From JAWVFM01 sp963823245 (GTDB lineage: Bacteria > Actinomycetota > Thermoleophilia > Solirubrobacterales > 70-9): a stretch of 64,000 bases of DNA. The stretch lies in contig CAWGKQ010000012.1 in NCBI GenBank assembly GCA_963823245.1, forward strand, positions 124,001 through 188,000, read 5' to 3'. Under the pieces are notes generated by a model. That model saw only the letters and a list, made by a program, of their open reading frames with translations, did no database searches and was not told where the DNA came from. The number at the start of each line of letters is the position of its first letter. The stretch's first letter is position 1. Positions 41,644-51,319 of the stretch are shown piece after piece. Position numbers and translations under genes: made by a program.

Positions 41644-42806
41644 CTTGCTCCAACTCCTTCTCTGGTCGATCGCTCTCTCGTTGATTGCGGGATACCGAGA
41701 ACGTCGTCCGGCGACGCGTACTCGGCGCCCACCCCCTCCGCGACGGCGCGGTGGGTCACCCGTCCCCTCGCCACGTTGATGCCCAGCTTCAGGCCCGGGT
41801 CGCGCAGCGCCGCCGCCTCGACCCCGTGGTCGGCAAGGGCGACAACGTAGGGAAGGGTGGCGTTGGTGAGGGCGAAGGTCGACGTGATCGGCACCGCCCC
41901 GGGCATGTTGGTGACGCAGTAGTGGATGATCCCGTCGACCTCGTAGGTCGGATCCGTGTGCGTGGTCGGTCTCGAGGTCTCGAAGCAGCCGCCCTGATCG
42001 ATTGCAACGTCGACCAGCACCGACTGCGGCTTCATGAGCTGAAGCTGCTCGCGGCGGATCACACGCGGGGCGCGGGCACCGTGCAGCAGGACGGCCCCGA
42101 TCACGAGGTCGATGTCGGGCAGGCGCTCCTCGATCGAGAGCACCGAGCTGAAGACGGTCGACGCGCGTCCCCCGAAGGCGATGTCGAGCTCGCGCAGCCG
42201 GTCGATCGACGTGTCGTAGACGAACACGTCCGCCTCCATCCCGATCGCGATGAAAGCCGCGTTCATCCCGACCGCGCCGCCGCCGATGATCATCACGTTC
42301 GCCGGCGCGACGCCGGGGACCCCGCCGAGCAGGATGCCCCGTCCGCCGAGCGGCTTCTCGAGCATGAACGCCCCGGCCTGCGTCGCGATCTTCCCAGCGA
42401 TCTCGCTCATCGGCGCGAGCAGGGGGAGCCGCCCGCTCGAGTCCTCGACCGTCTCGTAGGCGACGCAGGTCGCGCCGGAGTCGCGGAGCCCCTTCGTGAG
42501 CTCCGGGGCCGGCGCGAGGTGGAGATAGGTGAAGAGCGTGAGGTCGGAGCGAATCAGCGGCACCTCCTCCGGCTGCGGCTCCTTCACCTTCAACACAAGC
42601 TCGGCCTCGCCCCAGACGTCCTCGGCCGTCGGCACGATCCGCGCGCCCTGCGCCTCGAACGCCGAATCGGAGATCGAGCTCCCCTCCCCCGCGCCCTTCT
42701 GGATCAGCACGTCGTGCCCGTGCTCGGAGAGCTCGCGGACGCCGATGGTCGTCAGCGCGACCCGGTACTCGTCGGCCTTGACCTCGCTTGGAACTCCGAC
42801 CTTCAT
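41640..42806 (-). CDS. ald: Alanine dehydrogenase
   Basis: Reversible NAD-dependent deamination of L-alanine to pyruvate and ammonia. The start MKVGVPSEVKADEYRVALT, LVLKVKEPQPEE, TYLHLAP and the NAD-binding VMIIGGGAVGMNAAFIAIGM are all diagnostic; YCVTNMPGAVP.TSTFALTNATLPY is the standard C-terminal block. Length 388 aa is slightly long because of a Ser/Arg tail. Four-base overlaps on both sides place it firmly in the operon, where it could recycle alanine formed by a pyruvate-dependent aminotransferase. Confidence 0.96.
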   Translation of the reverse strand: MKVGVPSEVKADEYRVALTTIGVRELSEHGHDVLIQKGAGEGSSISDSAFEAQGARIVPTAEDVWGEAELVLKVKEPQPEEVPLIRSDLTLFTYLHLAPAPELTKGLRDSGATCVAYETVEDSSGRLPLLAPMSEIAGKIATQAGAFMLEKPLGGRGILLGGVPGVAPANVMIIGGGAVGMNAAFIAIGMEADVFVYDTSIDRLRELDIAFGGRASTVFSSVLSIEERLPDIDLVIGAVLLHGARAPRVIRREQLQLMKPQSVLVDVAIDQGGCFETSRPTTHTDPTYEVDGIIHYCVTNMPGAVPITSTFALTNATLPYVVALADHGVEAAALRDPGLKLGINVARGRVTHRAVAEGVGAEYASPDDVLGIPQSTRERSTREGVGAS

Positions 42807-43900
42807 GTCCGCTCAGCCTCCCGGATCCTTGTCTCAAGCCTGCATCCCCGGCTCTCCAGCTCGCCGAACATCTCTTCGGGATCGAGGCAGAGCTCCGGCG
42901 GCAGGGCTCCTCGAGCCTCGATCTGGCCCCGCGCGAGCATGCGCACCGCGGCCGCCGCGGGGCTGGCGGTCGACACGACGCCGCCGCCGATGCCCCAGTC
43001 GGCCATCGGCTCGGTGACGGCACGGACCCGCGCCGCGCGGTCGCCCGCGGTCGCCTCGACGAGATGCACCGCCACGGTCTGCGGCGACGGAGGCGAGGCA
43101 TCGCGAGCGGCGGCGTCGATCGCCTCGTCGCCGGCCGAGGCCACCTCCCGCACTCGGTCGACGACGCCGGGCGAGAGCGAGAGACGGAAGGTCGCCTGGC
43201 TGCACCCGAAGCTCGTCGGGAACGTGAGCATCTCGGTGTGCAGCGTGTAGATCGTGTCCGCTTCGCCGATCGGCTCGCCGAAGTCGACCGTGCCGCCTGG
43301 GTCGAGCGGCGCCACCTCGGTGGGCGCTCCGTCCCTCACCACGATCGGCGGCATCGTCAGCTCGTCGACGATCGTCCGCAGCGCGTAGGGCACGCTGAAG
43401 CCGACCGGGGGCTCGCGGTCGCGGCCGGCGGCGGAGACGTCCATGCGCTCGACGGACCCACCCAGCTCGCGCTTCGCGATCGCCCCCATGAGGTTCGTCT
43501 TGCCGGGCGCCGAGCCGATGCCGAGCAGGGCGAGTAGGCCGGCGCTCTCGAAGTCGTCTCCCAGCTCGAGCTGCTTCGCGGCCAAGTGGTAGAGGCCGCC
43601 GAGGTCGAGGTAATGGCAGCCGGTCTCGAGGCAGGCGCGCATCGCGTCGAGGTTGATTCTGTAGCTCGCGGAGTTGACGAGCACGTCGCAGTCCGCGAGG
43701 GCGGCGGCGAGGGCGCCATCGGCGCGAGCGTCGACCGCGGTCGCGGCGGCTTTACCGCCGCCGTGCTGGTCCGCGACCGCGGCGGCGCGCTCGGCGTCCA
43801 AGTCCAGCAACGAGAGGGAGGCCACCTCCTCGGACTCGGCGAGGTCCCGGATGATGGCCGGCGCGATCGTCCCCCCGGCGCCGAGCACCGCGACCCTCAT
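42803..43900 (-). CDS. Saccharopine dehydrogenase-like protein
   Basis: A 365-residue NAD(P)-dependent enzyme. The Rossmann fold begins MRVAVLGAGGTIAPAIIRDL, followed by DLDAERAAAVADQ, CDVLVNSASYRINLDAMRACLETGCHYLDLGGL (the saccharopine-dehydrogenase pattern of a non-substrate Tyr/Asp loop) and GSAPGKTNLMGAIA. The C-terminal half has the beta-sheet substrate domain. It may act on an amino-acid adduct (lysine-type) or be one of the many members of unknown reaction. Operon position between PucR and alanine dehydrogenase, with four-base overlaps, argues for amino-acid or amine breakdown. Confidence 0.85.
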   Translation of the reverse strand: MRVAVLGAGGTIAPAIIRDLAESEEVASLSLLDLDAERAAAVADQHGGGKAAATAVDARADGALAAALADCDVLVNSASYRINLDAMRACLETGCHYLDLGGLYHLAAKQLELGDDFESAGLLALLGIGSAPGKTNLMGAIAKRELGGSVERMDVSAAGRDREPPVGFSVPYALRTIVDELTMPPIVVRDGAPTEVAPLDPGGTVDFGEPIGEADTIYTLHTEMLTFPTSFGCSQATFRLSLSPGVVDRVREVASAGDEAIDAAARDASPPSPQTVAVHLVEATAGDRAARVRAVTEPMADWGIGGGVVSTASPAAAAVRMLARGQIEARGALPPELCLDPEEMFGELESRGCRLETRIREAERT

Positions 43901-45464
43901 CGCACCAGCTCCCTCGCACGGAGCGCGAGCCAGACCTCGATCCGATCGGTCGCGCGGGAGAGGTCGCGGCCGGTCAGCTCCTCGACCTTGCGAATCCGGT
44001 AGCGGAGGGTGTGGCGATGGCAGTAGAGCTCGCGCGCCGCGCGCTCCCAGTTGCCGTTCTGCTCGATGAATGCCTCCAGCGAGCGCAGCAGCTCGTCGGC
44101 GTAGTCGCCCTCGGTTCGCTCGATGGGGTCCAGGATGCCCTCGCTGTAGAGGCGCAGGGCGTCGTCGTCCTGGAGCGAGAGCAGGAGCGTGAACGCGCCT
44201 AGGTCCTCGTGGGTCGCGACCTCGGGCGCGCGGCGGTCGCCGTTGGTGACGGCCGTCGCCTCGAGCGCGCAGCGCGCCTCGTGGAAACCGCGCCGCAGCG
44301 ACCCGACACCGAGCACGCGACTCGCGGCGACGCGGACGTCGCCGCCGCCTCTGGCGAGGGTCGCGCGGGTCTCGTGGGCAATCGCGACCGGGTCGCCGTG
44401 GTCGCCGTCGACCACGGCGCAGAGGAACTCACGCGACCCCGAGCTGGTCGTGGCGACGAGCCCGCCCGACCCGGCCGACGCGAGCGCCGACTCGAGGGGC
44501 CCCTCCGCGGCGCTCGGATCGTCGAGCTCGTAGAGCAGGAGCGCCGCGCGCTCTCCGACGCTGAACGGCCGCATACGGCCGCGCAGCTCGTCTGCATCGA
44601 GGCGGCCTCCGAGAGCCTCGGCGAGGACGTTTCCGGCCAGGCGCCGCTCCGTCTCGCGCACAACGCGCTCGCGCATCAGCTCGAGGCCGACGGCCATCGC
44701 CGCGTGGCGCGCCAGGAGGCGCTCGAACTCGGCGAGCGGAGCGTCGCGACCCGCCACCGTGAGCCAAGCGACAGGCGAGCCGCCGCGACGCCCTGGCACC
44801 GGCACCGAGATCGCCCCGGCGAGCGCGGGATGGCTGGGTTCGAACGGGCCCACCGACGCGCTCGCCCCCCGGCGCGCCACCTCGTCGCCGAGCGCATCGA
44901 GCGCGGATTCGTCCAGACCGCCGCCGTTCGCGCTCGCGCGCGACCTCGCTCCCAGCCGCATCGTGCACGACCGCCGTGCCTCCGGCGGCTCCGGCGATCA
45001 CCTCCACCACCGCGTCGAGGCCGCGGCCCTCGATCACGAGGCGCTCGAGGCGCTCGTGAATGTCGGCGTCGCGCCGCAGCACGTCGTATTGCTCGTTGAC
45101 CAGCCGTCGAGAACGCTCGCTCGGTGATCGCGATGAACGGCATCTCGTAGGGCACCTCGAACAGAGGCAGCTCGGCGTGCTCGGCCGCCTCCGACAGCGC
45201 CTTCGGGATTCTCCGGTGGCCAAACCCGGTGCCGAAGCCGAGACCCGCGAGGCCGTGATCGGCGAGGAGCGCGGCGAAGCGCCGCTGCCGGGCCGGCGTG
45301 CCGAGCTGGATGCCGGTCGTCAGCAGGAGCTCACCGCCCGACAACCACGGCGTCGGGTCCTCGAGCTCGGAGATGTGGACCCAGCGGATCGGACGGTCGG
45401 CCTCGCCGTCGGCCGCGACCAGCTCAAGGCCGCATTCCGACACGAGTTCGCCGACTGTGAGCAT
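43897..45464 (-). CDS. PucR-family transcriptional regulator (frameshifted)
   Basis: N-terminal PucR domain (LTVGELVSECGLELVAADG, WVHISELEDPTPWLSGGELLLTTG), a central GAF-like region and a C-terminal PucR helix-turn-helix (FIEQNGNWERAARELYCHRHTLRYRI..VEELTGRDL). Two +1 indels (near 45106 and 44935) divide it into three frames; corrected length about 522 aa. PucR proteins activate purine, GABA and polyamine catabolic genes in response to a metabolite. Being inside the operon, it probably controls the aminotransferase-led unit and the divergent permease. Confidence 0.88.
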
Positions 45465-45478
45465 CGCGCGCCGCCGGC

Positions 45479-46965
45479 TCAGGGCTCGCGCCGAACCCTC
45501 TCCGGTTCGCCGGAATCGACGCCTCGATCGACGAGCTCGAGCTCGGTCTGCTCGCGCCGATGGCTCGCCGGCGCGCCGCTGTCGATCCGCCGCCAGGCCT
45601 CGGTCAGGACCGGCCGCAGAACAGCTTCGATCTCCTCGAATTGCTCCGTGTCGCAGATCAGCGGCGGGGAGAGCTGGATCACGGGGTCGCCGCGGTCGTC
45701 GGCGCGGCAGATGAGGCCGCGCCTGTAGAGCTCTCCCGAGAGGAAGCCGCGAAGGAGCGACTCCGACTCCTCGTCGGTGAACCTCTCCTTCGTTTCCTGG
45801 TCCTTGACCAGCTCGATCGCCTGGAAGAACCCGGCGCCCCGGACGTCGCCGACGATCGGGATGTCGCGCAGCGACTCCAGCATCGCCCGGAGCTCCCCCT
45901 CCTTGCGCAGCACGTGGCCGGGGAGGTCCTCGCGCTCCAAGACGTCGATGTTGGCGAGGGCGACTGCGGCGGCGACCGGGTGGCCGGCGAACGTGAAGCC
46001 GTGCGTGAACATCGCCTTGCCGTGCATGAACGGCTCGGCGACCTTGTCGGACGCGACCAGCGCCCCCATCGGCACGTAGGCCGAGGTGATCGCCTTCGCC
46101 ATCGTCACGATGTCGGGCGCGTAGCCGTAGCGCTCGCACCCGAACCAGTGCCCGAGGCGTCCCCAGGCGCAGATCACCTCGTCGGAGACCAGCAGGACGT
46201 TGTATTCGTCGCAGATCTCGCGCACGCGCTGGAAGTAGCCGTCCTGCGGCGGGATGCAGCCGCCGGCGTTCTGGACCGGCTCGAGGATCACGGCGGCGAC
46301 CGTGTCGGGGCCCTCGTACTCGATCTTGTCGGCGATCTTCTCGGCGGCCCAGAGTGGATCCCGGCCCTCGGGCCAGTGGTAGCTGTTCGTGTTCGGGCAC
46401 CTGGTGCCCGCCGGGGACCAGTGGCTCGAAGGGCTCGCGGAGTGCCGGGATCCCGGTCGCCGAGAGCGCGCCGAGCGTGGTGCCGTGGTAGGCGATCTCG
46501 CGGGTGATGAACTTGTGCTTGCGCGGGTTGCCCGTGTGCTGGTGGTACGTGCGGGCGAGCTTGATCGCCGACTCCACCGCCTCGGAGCCGCCCGAGGTGA
46601 AGAAGACCCGGTTCAGGTCGCCCGGCGCCAGATTGGCGATGCGGGTCGCCAGCTCGATCGCCCGCGGGTGCGCGTAGCTCCACACCGTGTAGAAGTCGAG
46701 CTCCGCGACCTGGCGCGCGGCGGCGTCGCCGAGCTCGGTGCGACCGTGGCCGGCGTTGACGCAGTACAGCGCCGAGAGGCCGTCGAGGTAACGGTTTCCG
46801 TGCATCGTCCCAGACGTACGGGCCCTCCCCGCGGGCGATGATCGGCACCTCGTGCTCGGAGTCGTAGCCGCCCATGCGCGTGAAGTGCATCCACAGGTGC
46901 TTGCGTGCCAGCTCCTGGAGGTCGGCGCCAGTCGTGGTCCGAGGCGCGGCGCTCGAGGTTGCCAT
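45479..46965 (-). CDS. Class III aminotransferase, omega-amino acid type (frameshifted)
   Basis: PLP enzyme moving an amino group to pyruvate or a similar acceptor. MATSSAAPRTTTGADLQEL start, GLSALYCVNAGHGRTELGDAA, TSGGSEAVESAIKLARTYHQ, the LVSDEVICAWGRLGHWFG block with the PLP-binding Asp, and the catalytic Lys in TMAKAITSAYVPMGA. Two +1 indels (near 46806 and 46407) interrupt it; corrected length is about 495 aa. The sequence resembles omega-amino acid:pyruvate and putrescine/spermidine aminotransferases. First gene of the operon; the PucR gene starts 14 bp downstream. Confidence 0.9.
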
Positions 46966-46979
46966 GGGCTCTCCTTCCC

Positions 46980-46993
46980 GTCGATCGATCGAC
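46980..46993. promoter_or_regulatory. 14-bp palindrome in the divergent control region
   Basis: GTCGATCGATCGAC is a perfect palindrome 15 bp upstream of the aminotransferase start codon, in its leader. GATC repeats alone are common, so this could be a regulator site or chance. Confidence 0.35.
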
Positions 46994-47069
46994 TAGGACA
47001 ACGGTATAGCCAAAGCGATGAGTCCGCAAGCCAGCCATGGGTGAACTCGGTTTGCCGGCGTTGGACGCT

Positions 47070-47077
47070 TTGTACAA
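47070..47077. promoter_or_regulatory. TTGTACAA palindrome between aminotransferase and permease
   Basis: TTGTACAA lies near the middle of the 211-bp gap between the divergent aminotransferase operon and the APC permease. Because the PucR regulator is coded in the operon, this is a candidate binding site that could control both directions. No matching second copy was found nearby. Confidence 0.35.
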
Positions 47078-47176
47078 GACCGGCCCGGCAATTTGGGCCG
47101 CGGCGTCCTTGCAGCGATCCGCGCCGCCGCATAAGGTGCGCCCACCGAGTCGCGAAGTCGAGGAGAGGAGCGACGG

Positions 47177-48709
47177 ATGGAGAGCGCGTCGGTAGCGTCG
47201 GATCCCGCAGGAGCGGAGGTCGGCGGCAAGGGCCTCAAGACGGGGGCCCTCGGCTTCCTCTCGAACCTCGTCATCGGCGTCGCCTCGACGGCGCCCGCAT
47301 ACAGCCTCGCCGCCACGCTGGGCTTCGTCGTGGTCATCGCCGGCGTCGGGCTCCATGCGCCGGCGGTCCTCCTCGTCTCGTTCCTGCCGATGCTGCTCAT
47401 CGCGGCCGCCTACAGCTACATGAACAAGGCCGACCCGGATTGCGGGACGAGCTTCACCTGGGTGACGAAGGCGATGGGGCCGCGGCTCGGCTGGCTCACC
47501 GGCTGGGTGATCGTCGCGGCCGACGTTGTCGTCATGGCCACGCTCGCCTACATCGCCGGCGTCTACACGTTCCTGCTGTTCGGGCTCGACGCCGCCGCCA
47601 GCAACCTGCTCGACATCTCGATCATCGCCGCTCTGTGGATCGCGGTGATGACCTGGATCTGCTACATCGGGATCGAGATCTCGGCCCGCACGCAGTACGT
47701 CCTGCTCGGCATCGAGATCTTCACCCTCACGCTGTTCGCGGTCGTCGCGCTGATCAAGGTGTACAGCGATCCGGGAATCGGTTCGGTCGACGTCGCCCTC
47801 GACTGGTTCAACCCCTTCGCGATCCCGTTCTCGGCCCTGATCAACGGTGTCCTGCTCGGGGTCTTCATCTACTGGGGGTGGGACTCGGGGGTGTGCGTCA
47901 ACGAGGAATCCGACGAAACCTCGAACGGGCCGGGGAAGGCGGCGGTGGTCAGCACTCTGATGCTGGTCGGGATCTACCTCCTCGTGGCGACCGCCGCGCA
48001 GGCCTACGGCGGCCGGGACTTCCTCACCAACCACCCCAACGACGTCCTCAAGGCGCTCGGGGGCCATGTTCTCGGTTCGCCCCTGGACAAGCTGCTCATC
48101 ATCACCGTCCTGACCTCGGCCTCGGCCTCGACGCAGACGACGATCCTGCCGACCGCGAGAACGACCCTCTCGATGGCCCGGTTCGGCGCGATCCCGAAGA
48201 TCTTCGGGCGAGTCCACCCACGCTACCTGACGCCCGACGTCTCGACGCTCGTCATGGGCGCCGTGTCGCTGGTCTGGACGCTGTTCATCATCAACGTCAG
48301 CACCAACGTGCTCGACGACTCGATCGTCGGCCTCGGCTTCCAGATCTGCTTCTACTACGGCCTGACCGGATTCGCCTGCGCGATCTTCTACCGCAAGGAG
48401 CTCTTCAAGAGCGCGAAGAACTTCTTCCTCGTCGGGCTCACGCCGTTCGTCGGCGGCCTATGCTCCTGCTCGGCATCTTCGTCAAGGCGCTGACCTTCTA
48501 CCAGGACCCCGTGAACACGAGCTCCGGGGACTTCCTCGGGGTCGGGGCCCCCGTCGCGATCGGGATCGGGTTGATGCTGATTGGCCTCATCCCGCTAGTC
48601 ATCTGCGAACGTCGTCTACCCGGCGTTCTTCAAGCGCAAGACCGAGGTGGCGGACCCCGGCATCCTCACCGGCGAGGTCAAGGGCACGGCCTCGGTCATG
48701 GCGGATTAG
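47177..48709 (+). CDS. APC-superfamily amino acid/amine permease (frameshifted)
   Basis: Membrane importer with about twelve hydrophobic helices. The N-terminal FLSNLVIGVASTAPAYSLAATLG is the unwound helix-1 substrate site of APC transporters; DCGTSFTWVTKAMGPRLGWLTGW and FIYWGWDSGVCVNEESDE (helix 6 region) follow. A missing base near 48459 and an extra base near 48606 shift the frame in the last two helices; corrected length is about 510 aa ending GTASVMAD. It diverges from the aminotransferase operon and probably brings in its substrate, an amino acid, GABA or polyamine. A universal stress protein follows 12 bp downstream. Confidence 0.88.
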
Positions 48710-48721
48710 GAGGGCGTTGCA

Positions 48722-49150
48722 ATGTCAGAGATCATCGTCGGATACGACGGGTCGGATTGCTCCCGCGCGGCGCTTGCCACAGCCTGCGAGTCTGGCGAAG
48801 ACGCTCGGCGACGACGTCGTGTCTGGTCTTCGGCTACGCGCCCGGCGGGTACGGTGGCGGCGAGGTGCCGAGCCAGCGCGCGGCGGTCAAGGAGCTCGCG
48901 GAGAAGGTGACGGCCGAGGGGCTCGAGCGGGCGAAGGCGGCCGGCGTCGAGGCCGAGGTCGAGCTCGTGGCGAAGCACCCGGCGCACGCGCTGCGAGGAG
49001 GTCGCGGCGAAGCGCGACGGGCGAATGATCGTGGTCGGCAGCTACGGCGAGCCGCCGCTCAAGGGCGTGATCCTCGGATCGACGCCCTTCAAGCTGCTGC
49101 ACGAGGCCGAGCGGCCCGTGCTGGTGGTGCCGGCGCGGCGCAGGCGCTGA
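48722..49150 (+). CDS. Universal stress protein, UspA family (frameshifted)
   Basis: A single UspA domain: SEIIVGYDGSDCSRAALATA at the N-terminus and the ATP-binding MIVVGSYGEPPLKGVILGSTPFKLL..AERPVLVVP at the C-terminus (G2-x-G9-(S/T) pattern). Three inserted bases (48791, 48822 and 48996) break the frame; removing them restores a 141-residue protein. It follows the permease by 12 bp, a common pairing in which Usp proteins are thought to modulate transport. Confidence 0.87.
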
Positions 49151-49156
49151 GGAGCG

Positions 49157-49768
49157 CTAGAGCCCGAGGTCGCGCGCGATCTCGGGCTCGTGCGCGCCCA
49201 GCATCACGAAGACCGGGTGCGTGACGCCCGTCGCGCGCTCGACGTCGATCGACTCGGCGTCAGGGACCTCCGCCCGGAGGCGCTCGGCAAGCTCGTTCGC
49301 CGCCTCCTCGGTCGGGGCGAGGGCGAGGACGAACCGGAAGCGCCGTCGCACCTCGAGGCCCTCGTCGCGAAGGCGGTGGGCCACCTCGAGGGCCTTGCGG
49401 AACGACGGCAGGACGATCCGGGCCTCCCACTCGGCCTCGCCGGCGTCCTCCGCCTCGCCGGAGTCGTCGCCCTCGGACCCCGCGGTCGCGACCCATGAGT
49501 CGCGCTCCTCGTCCCAGCGCGTGAGCTCGGTCGTCGCCTCGATCCCGTCCTCCTTGGCGAGCGACTCGACCACCTGCGACGCCGACGCCGCCTCGTCGGG
49601 CGAGCGGGCGTAGAGGAACATCCGCGAGCCGTCCCTGGTCACCACGACGCGGTCGCCGAGGCGCTCGCGGGCGTCGTCGTCGAGGTCGAGCGTGCGCAGA
49701 CGCTCGCCGACGGAGAGGCCGTGCCCCTCCTCGCCCAGCTCCACCTCGACTCGCCATTCCTCGGCCAC
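49157..49768 (-). CDS. Conserved protein of unknown function (203 aa)
   Basis: Acidic cytosolic protein with two similar alpha/beta halves: residues 1-85 (WRVEVELGEEGHGLSVGERL..VVVTRDGSRMFLYARSPDEA) and 115-190 (WEARIVLPSFRKALEVAHRLRDEGL..RFRFVLALAPTEEAANELAERL), joined by a Gly/Asp/Glu-rich linker. The VVVTRDGSRMFLYA and RFVLALAPTEEAA strands face equivalent positions, suggesting an internal duplication. No catalytic motif. It lies 6 bp from the convergent stress protein gene. Similar proteins occur in other actinobacteria as hypothetical proteins. Confidence 0.75.
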   Translation of the reverse strand: MAEEWRVEVELGEEGHGLSVGERLRTLDLDDDARERLGDRVVVTRDGSRMFLYARSPDEAASASQVVESLAKEDGIEATTELTRWDEERDSWVATAGSEGDDSGEAEDAGEAEWEARIVLPSFRKALEVAHRLRDEGLEVRRRFRFVLALAPTEEAANELAERLRAEVPDAESIDVERATGVTHPVFVMLGAHEPEIARDLGL

Positions 49769-50110
49769 ACGGCGAAGTATGTATGACTCGAGCTCGGCAC
49801 GGTCGGCGAGGCCCTCGTGCGCTCAACGTCCCTGCACCCTGCGTATAGCCCCGACTGGGGGACGTTCGCCGGAGAGGGGCTCCTCAGAGGACGCCCGGGG
49901 GCGGCGTGTTTTCCGGCCCGCCTCGCCGACGAATCCCCGCAGGGACCCGGCGACACGGCTCGATGCAGCCCCGATCATCTCCTACTCCACCCCGCCCGGC
50001 CGCGAAACCTACCGGCCGGTAGCGTCTGAGGGAGAATTCACGACCAGCGCGGACGTGTCAAGGGACAACCGCGGCTAGTAGCGTGCCCGGTCGACGAGCG
50101 AGAGGAGCCC
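49769..50110. other. Control region of about 340 bp ahead of the lipid-transfer operon
   Basis: Divergent upstream region of the 203-aa protein (-) and the thiolase-like gene (+). It holds a perfect 14-bp palindrome (50009-50022, separate entry) and, before the start, GAGAGGAG as ribosome-binding site. No gene, tRNA or repeat was recognised. Confidence 0.5.
50009..50022. promoter_or_regulatory. TetR-type operator palindrome CTACCGGCCGGTAG
   Basis: A perfect 14-bp palindrome about 90 bp upstream of the lipid-transfer protein start. The ACCGGCCGGT core resembles operators of TetR-family regulators of fatty acid and steroid catabolism in actinobacteria. No TetR gene lies in the window, so the regulator would be coded elsewhere. 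Confidence 0.6.
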
Positions 50111-51319
50111 ATGAGCAGCAACGGAAACGGCAACCGCACCTACGTGATCGGCGTCGGGATGACGAAGTTCTCGAAGCCCGGCACGAAGGAGGGCGACTAC
50201 CCCGAGTGGGCGGCCGAGGCCGCTCGCAAGGCGCTCGACGACGCCGGAGTCGACTACGACAAGGTCGAGCAGGCCGTCGCCGGCTACTGCTACGGCGAGT
50301 CAACGTCGGGGCAGCGGGCGATCTACGCGCTCGGGCTCACCGGGATCCCGGTGATGAACGTGAACAACAACTGCTCCACCGGCTCGAGCGCCCTGTTCAT
50401 GGCGCGCCAGGCCGTCAAGGGCGGCCTCGCCGATTGCGCGCTCGCGGTGGGCTTCGAGAAGATGGAGATGGGGTCGCTCGGAGCGAAGTACACCGACCGC
50501 ACGAACCCCATGGACAAGCACTTCATGGCGATGTTCGAGGTCCGTGAGCCCGAGCAGTCACCGCCCGCGCCGCAGATGTTCGGGAACGCTGGCCGCGAGC
50601 ACATGGAGCGCTACGGCTCCCAGCCCGACCACTACGCGTGGATCGGCTGGAAGAACCACCACCACTCCGTCAACAACCCCTACGCCCAGTTCCAGGACGA
50701 CTACACGATGGACGAGATCAAGGCGGCGAAGATGATCCACGAGCCGCTCACGAAGCTCCAGTGCTCGCCGACCTCCGACGGCTCGGCGGCCGCCGTGATC
50801 GCCTCGGAGCGCTTCGTGGAGGAGAACGACCTCTGGGACGGGGCGGTGGAGCTCGCGGGGCAGGCGATGGTCACCGACCTCGGCTCGACCTTCGACGAGA
50901 AGTCCTGCATCAAGCTCGTTGGCTACGACATGTCGGCGCAGGCAGCGAAGCAGGCGCTCGAGGAGGCCGGCGAACAGGTCGACGACGTCGACGTTGTCGA
51001 GCTGCACGACTGCTTCTCGGCCAACGAGCTCATCACCTACGAGGCGCTCGGGCTGGCCGACGAGGGCGAGGGCCACAAGCTGGTCGAGGCCGAGGCCACC
51101 ACCTACGGCGGCGACGGTCCCGTGGTGAATCCCTCGGGCGGTCTGATCTCGAAGGGCCATCCGCTCGGGGCGACGGGGCTCGCCCAGTGCTCCGAGCTCA
51201 CCTGGCAGCTTCGGGGGGCCGCGGACGCCCGGCAGGTGGACGGCGCCGATCTTGCGCTCCAGCACAACATCGGGCTCGGCGGAGCGTGCGTCGTGAGCGT
51301 CTATCGGAGGCCGTCCTGA
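50111..51319 (+). CDS. Thiolase-like lipid-transfer protein (SCP-x type)
   Basis: A 402-residue thiolase-superfamily protein of the non-specific lipid-transfer/SCP-x group. YVIGVGMTKFSKPG starts the fold; NNNCSTGSSALFMARQAV carries the nucleophilic Cys; VELHDCFSANELITYEALGL and the catalytic GGLISKGHPLGATGLAQ His block are present, followed by QHNIGLGGACVVSVY. It may perform thiolytic cleavage of bulky acyl-CoA or transfer lipids. It overlaps the downstream SDR (TGATG) and lies behind the TetR-type palindrome. Confidence 0.92.
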   Translation: MSSNGNGNRTYVIGVGMTKFSKPGTKEGDYPEWAAEAARKALDDAGVDYDKVEQAVAGYCYGESTSGQRAIYALGLTGIPVMNVNNNCSTGSSALFMARQAVKGGLADCALAVGFEKMEMGSLGAKYTDRTNPMDKHFMAMFEVREPEQSPPAPQMFGNAGREHMERYGSQPDHYAWIGWKNHHHSVNNPYAQFQDDYTMDEIKAAKMIHEPLTKLQCSPTSDGSAAAVIASERFVEENDLWDGAVELAGQAMVTDLGSTFDEKSCIKLVGYDMSAQAAKQALEEAGEQVDDVDVVELHDCFSANELITYEALGLADEGEGHKLVEAEATTYGGDGPVVNPSGGLISKGHPLGATGLAQCSELTWQLRGAADARQVDGADLALQHNIGLGGACVVSVYRRPS

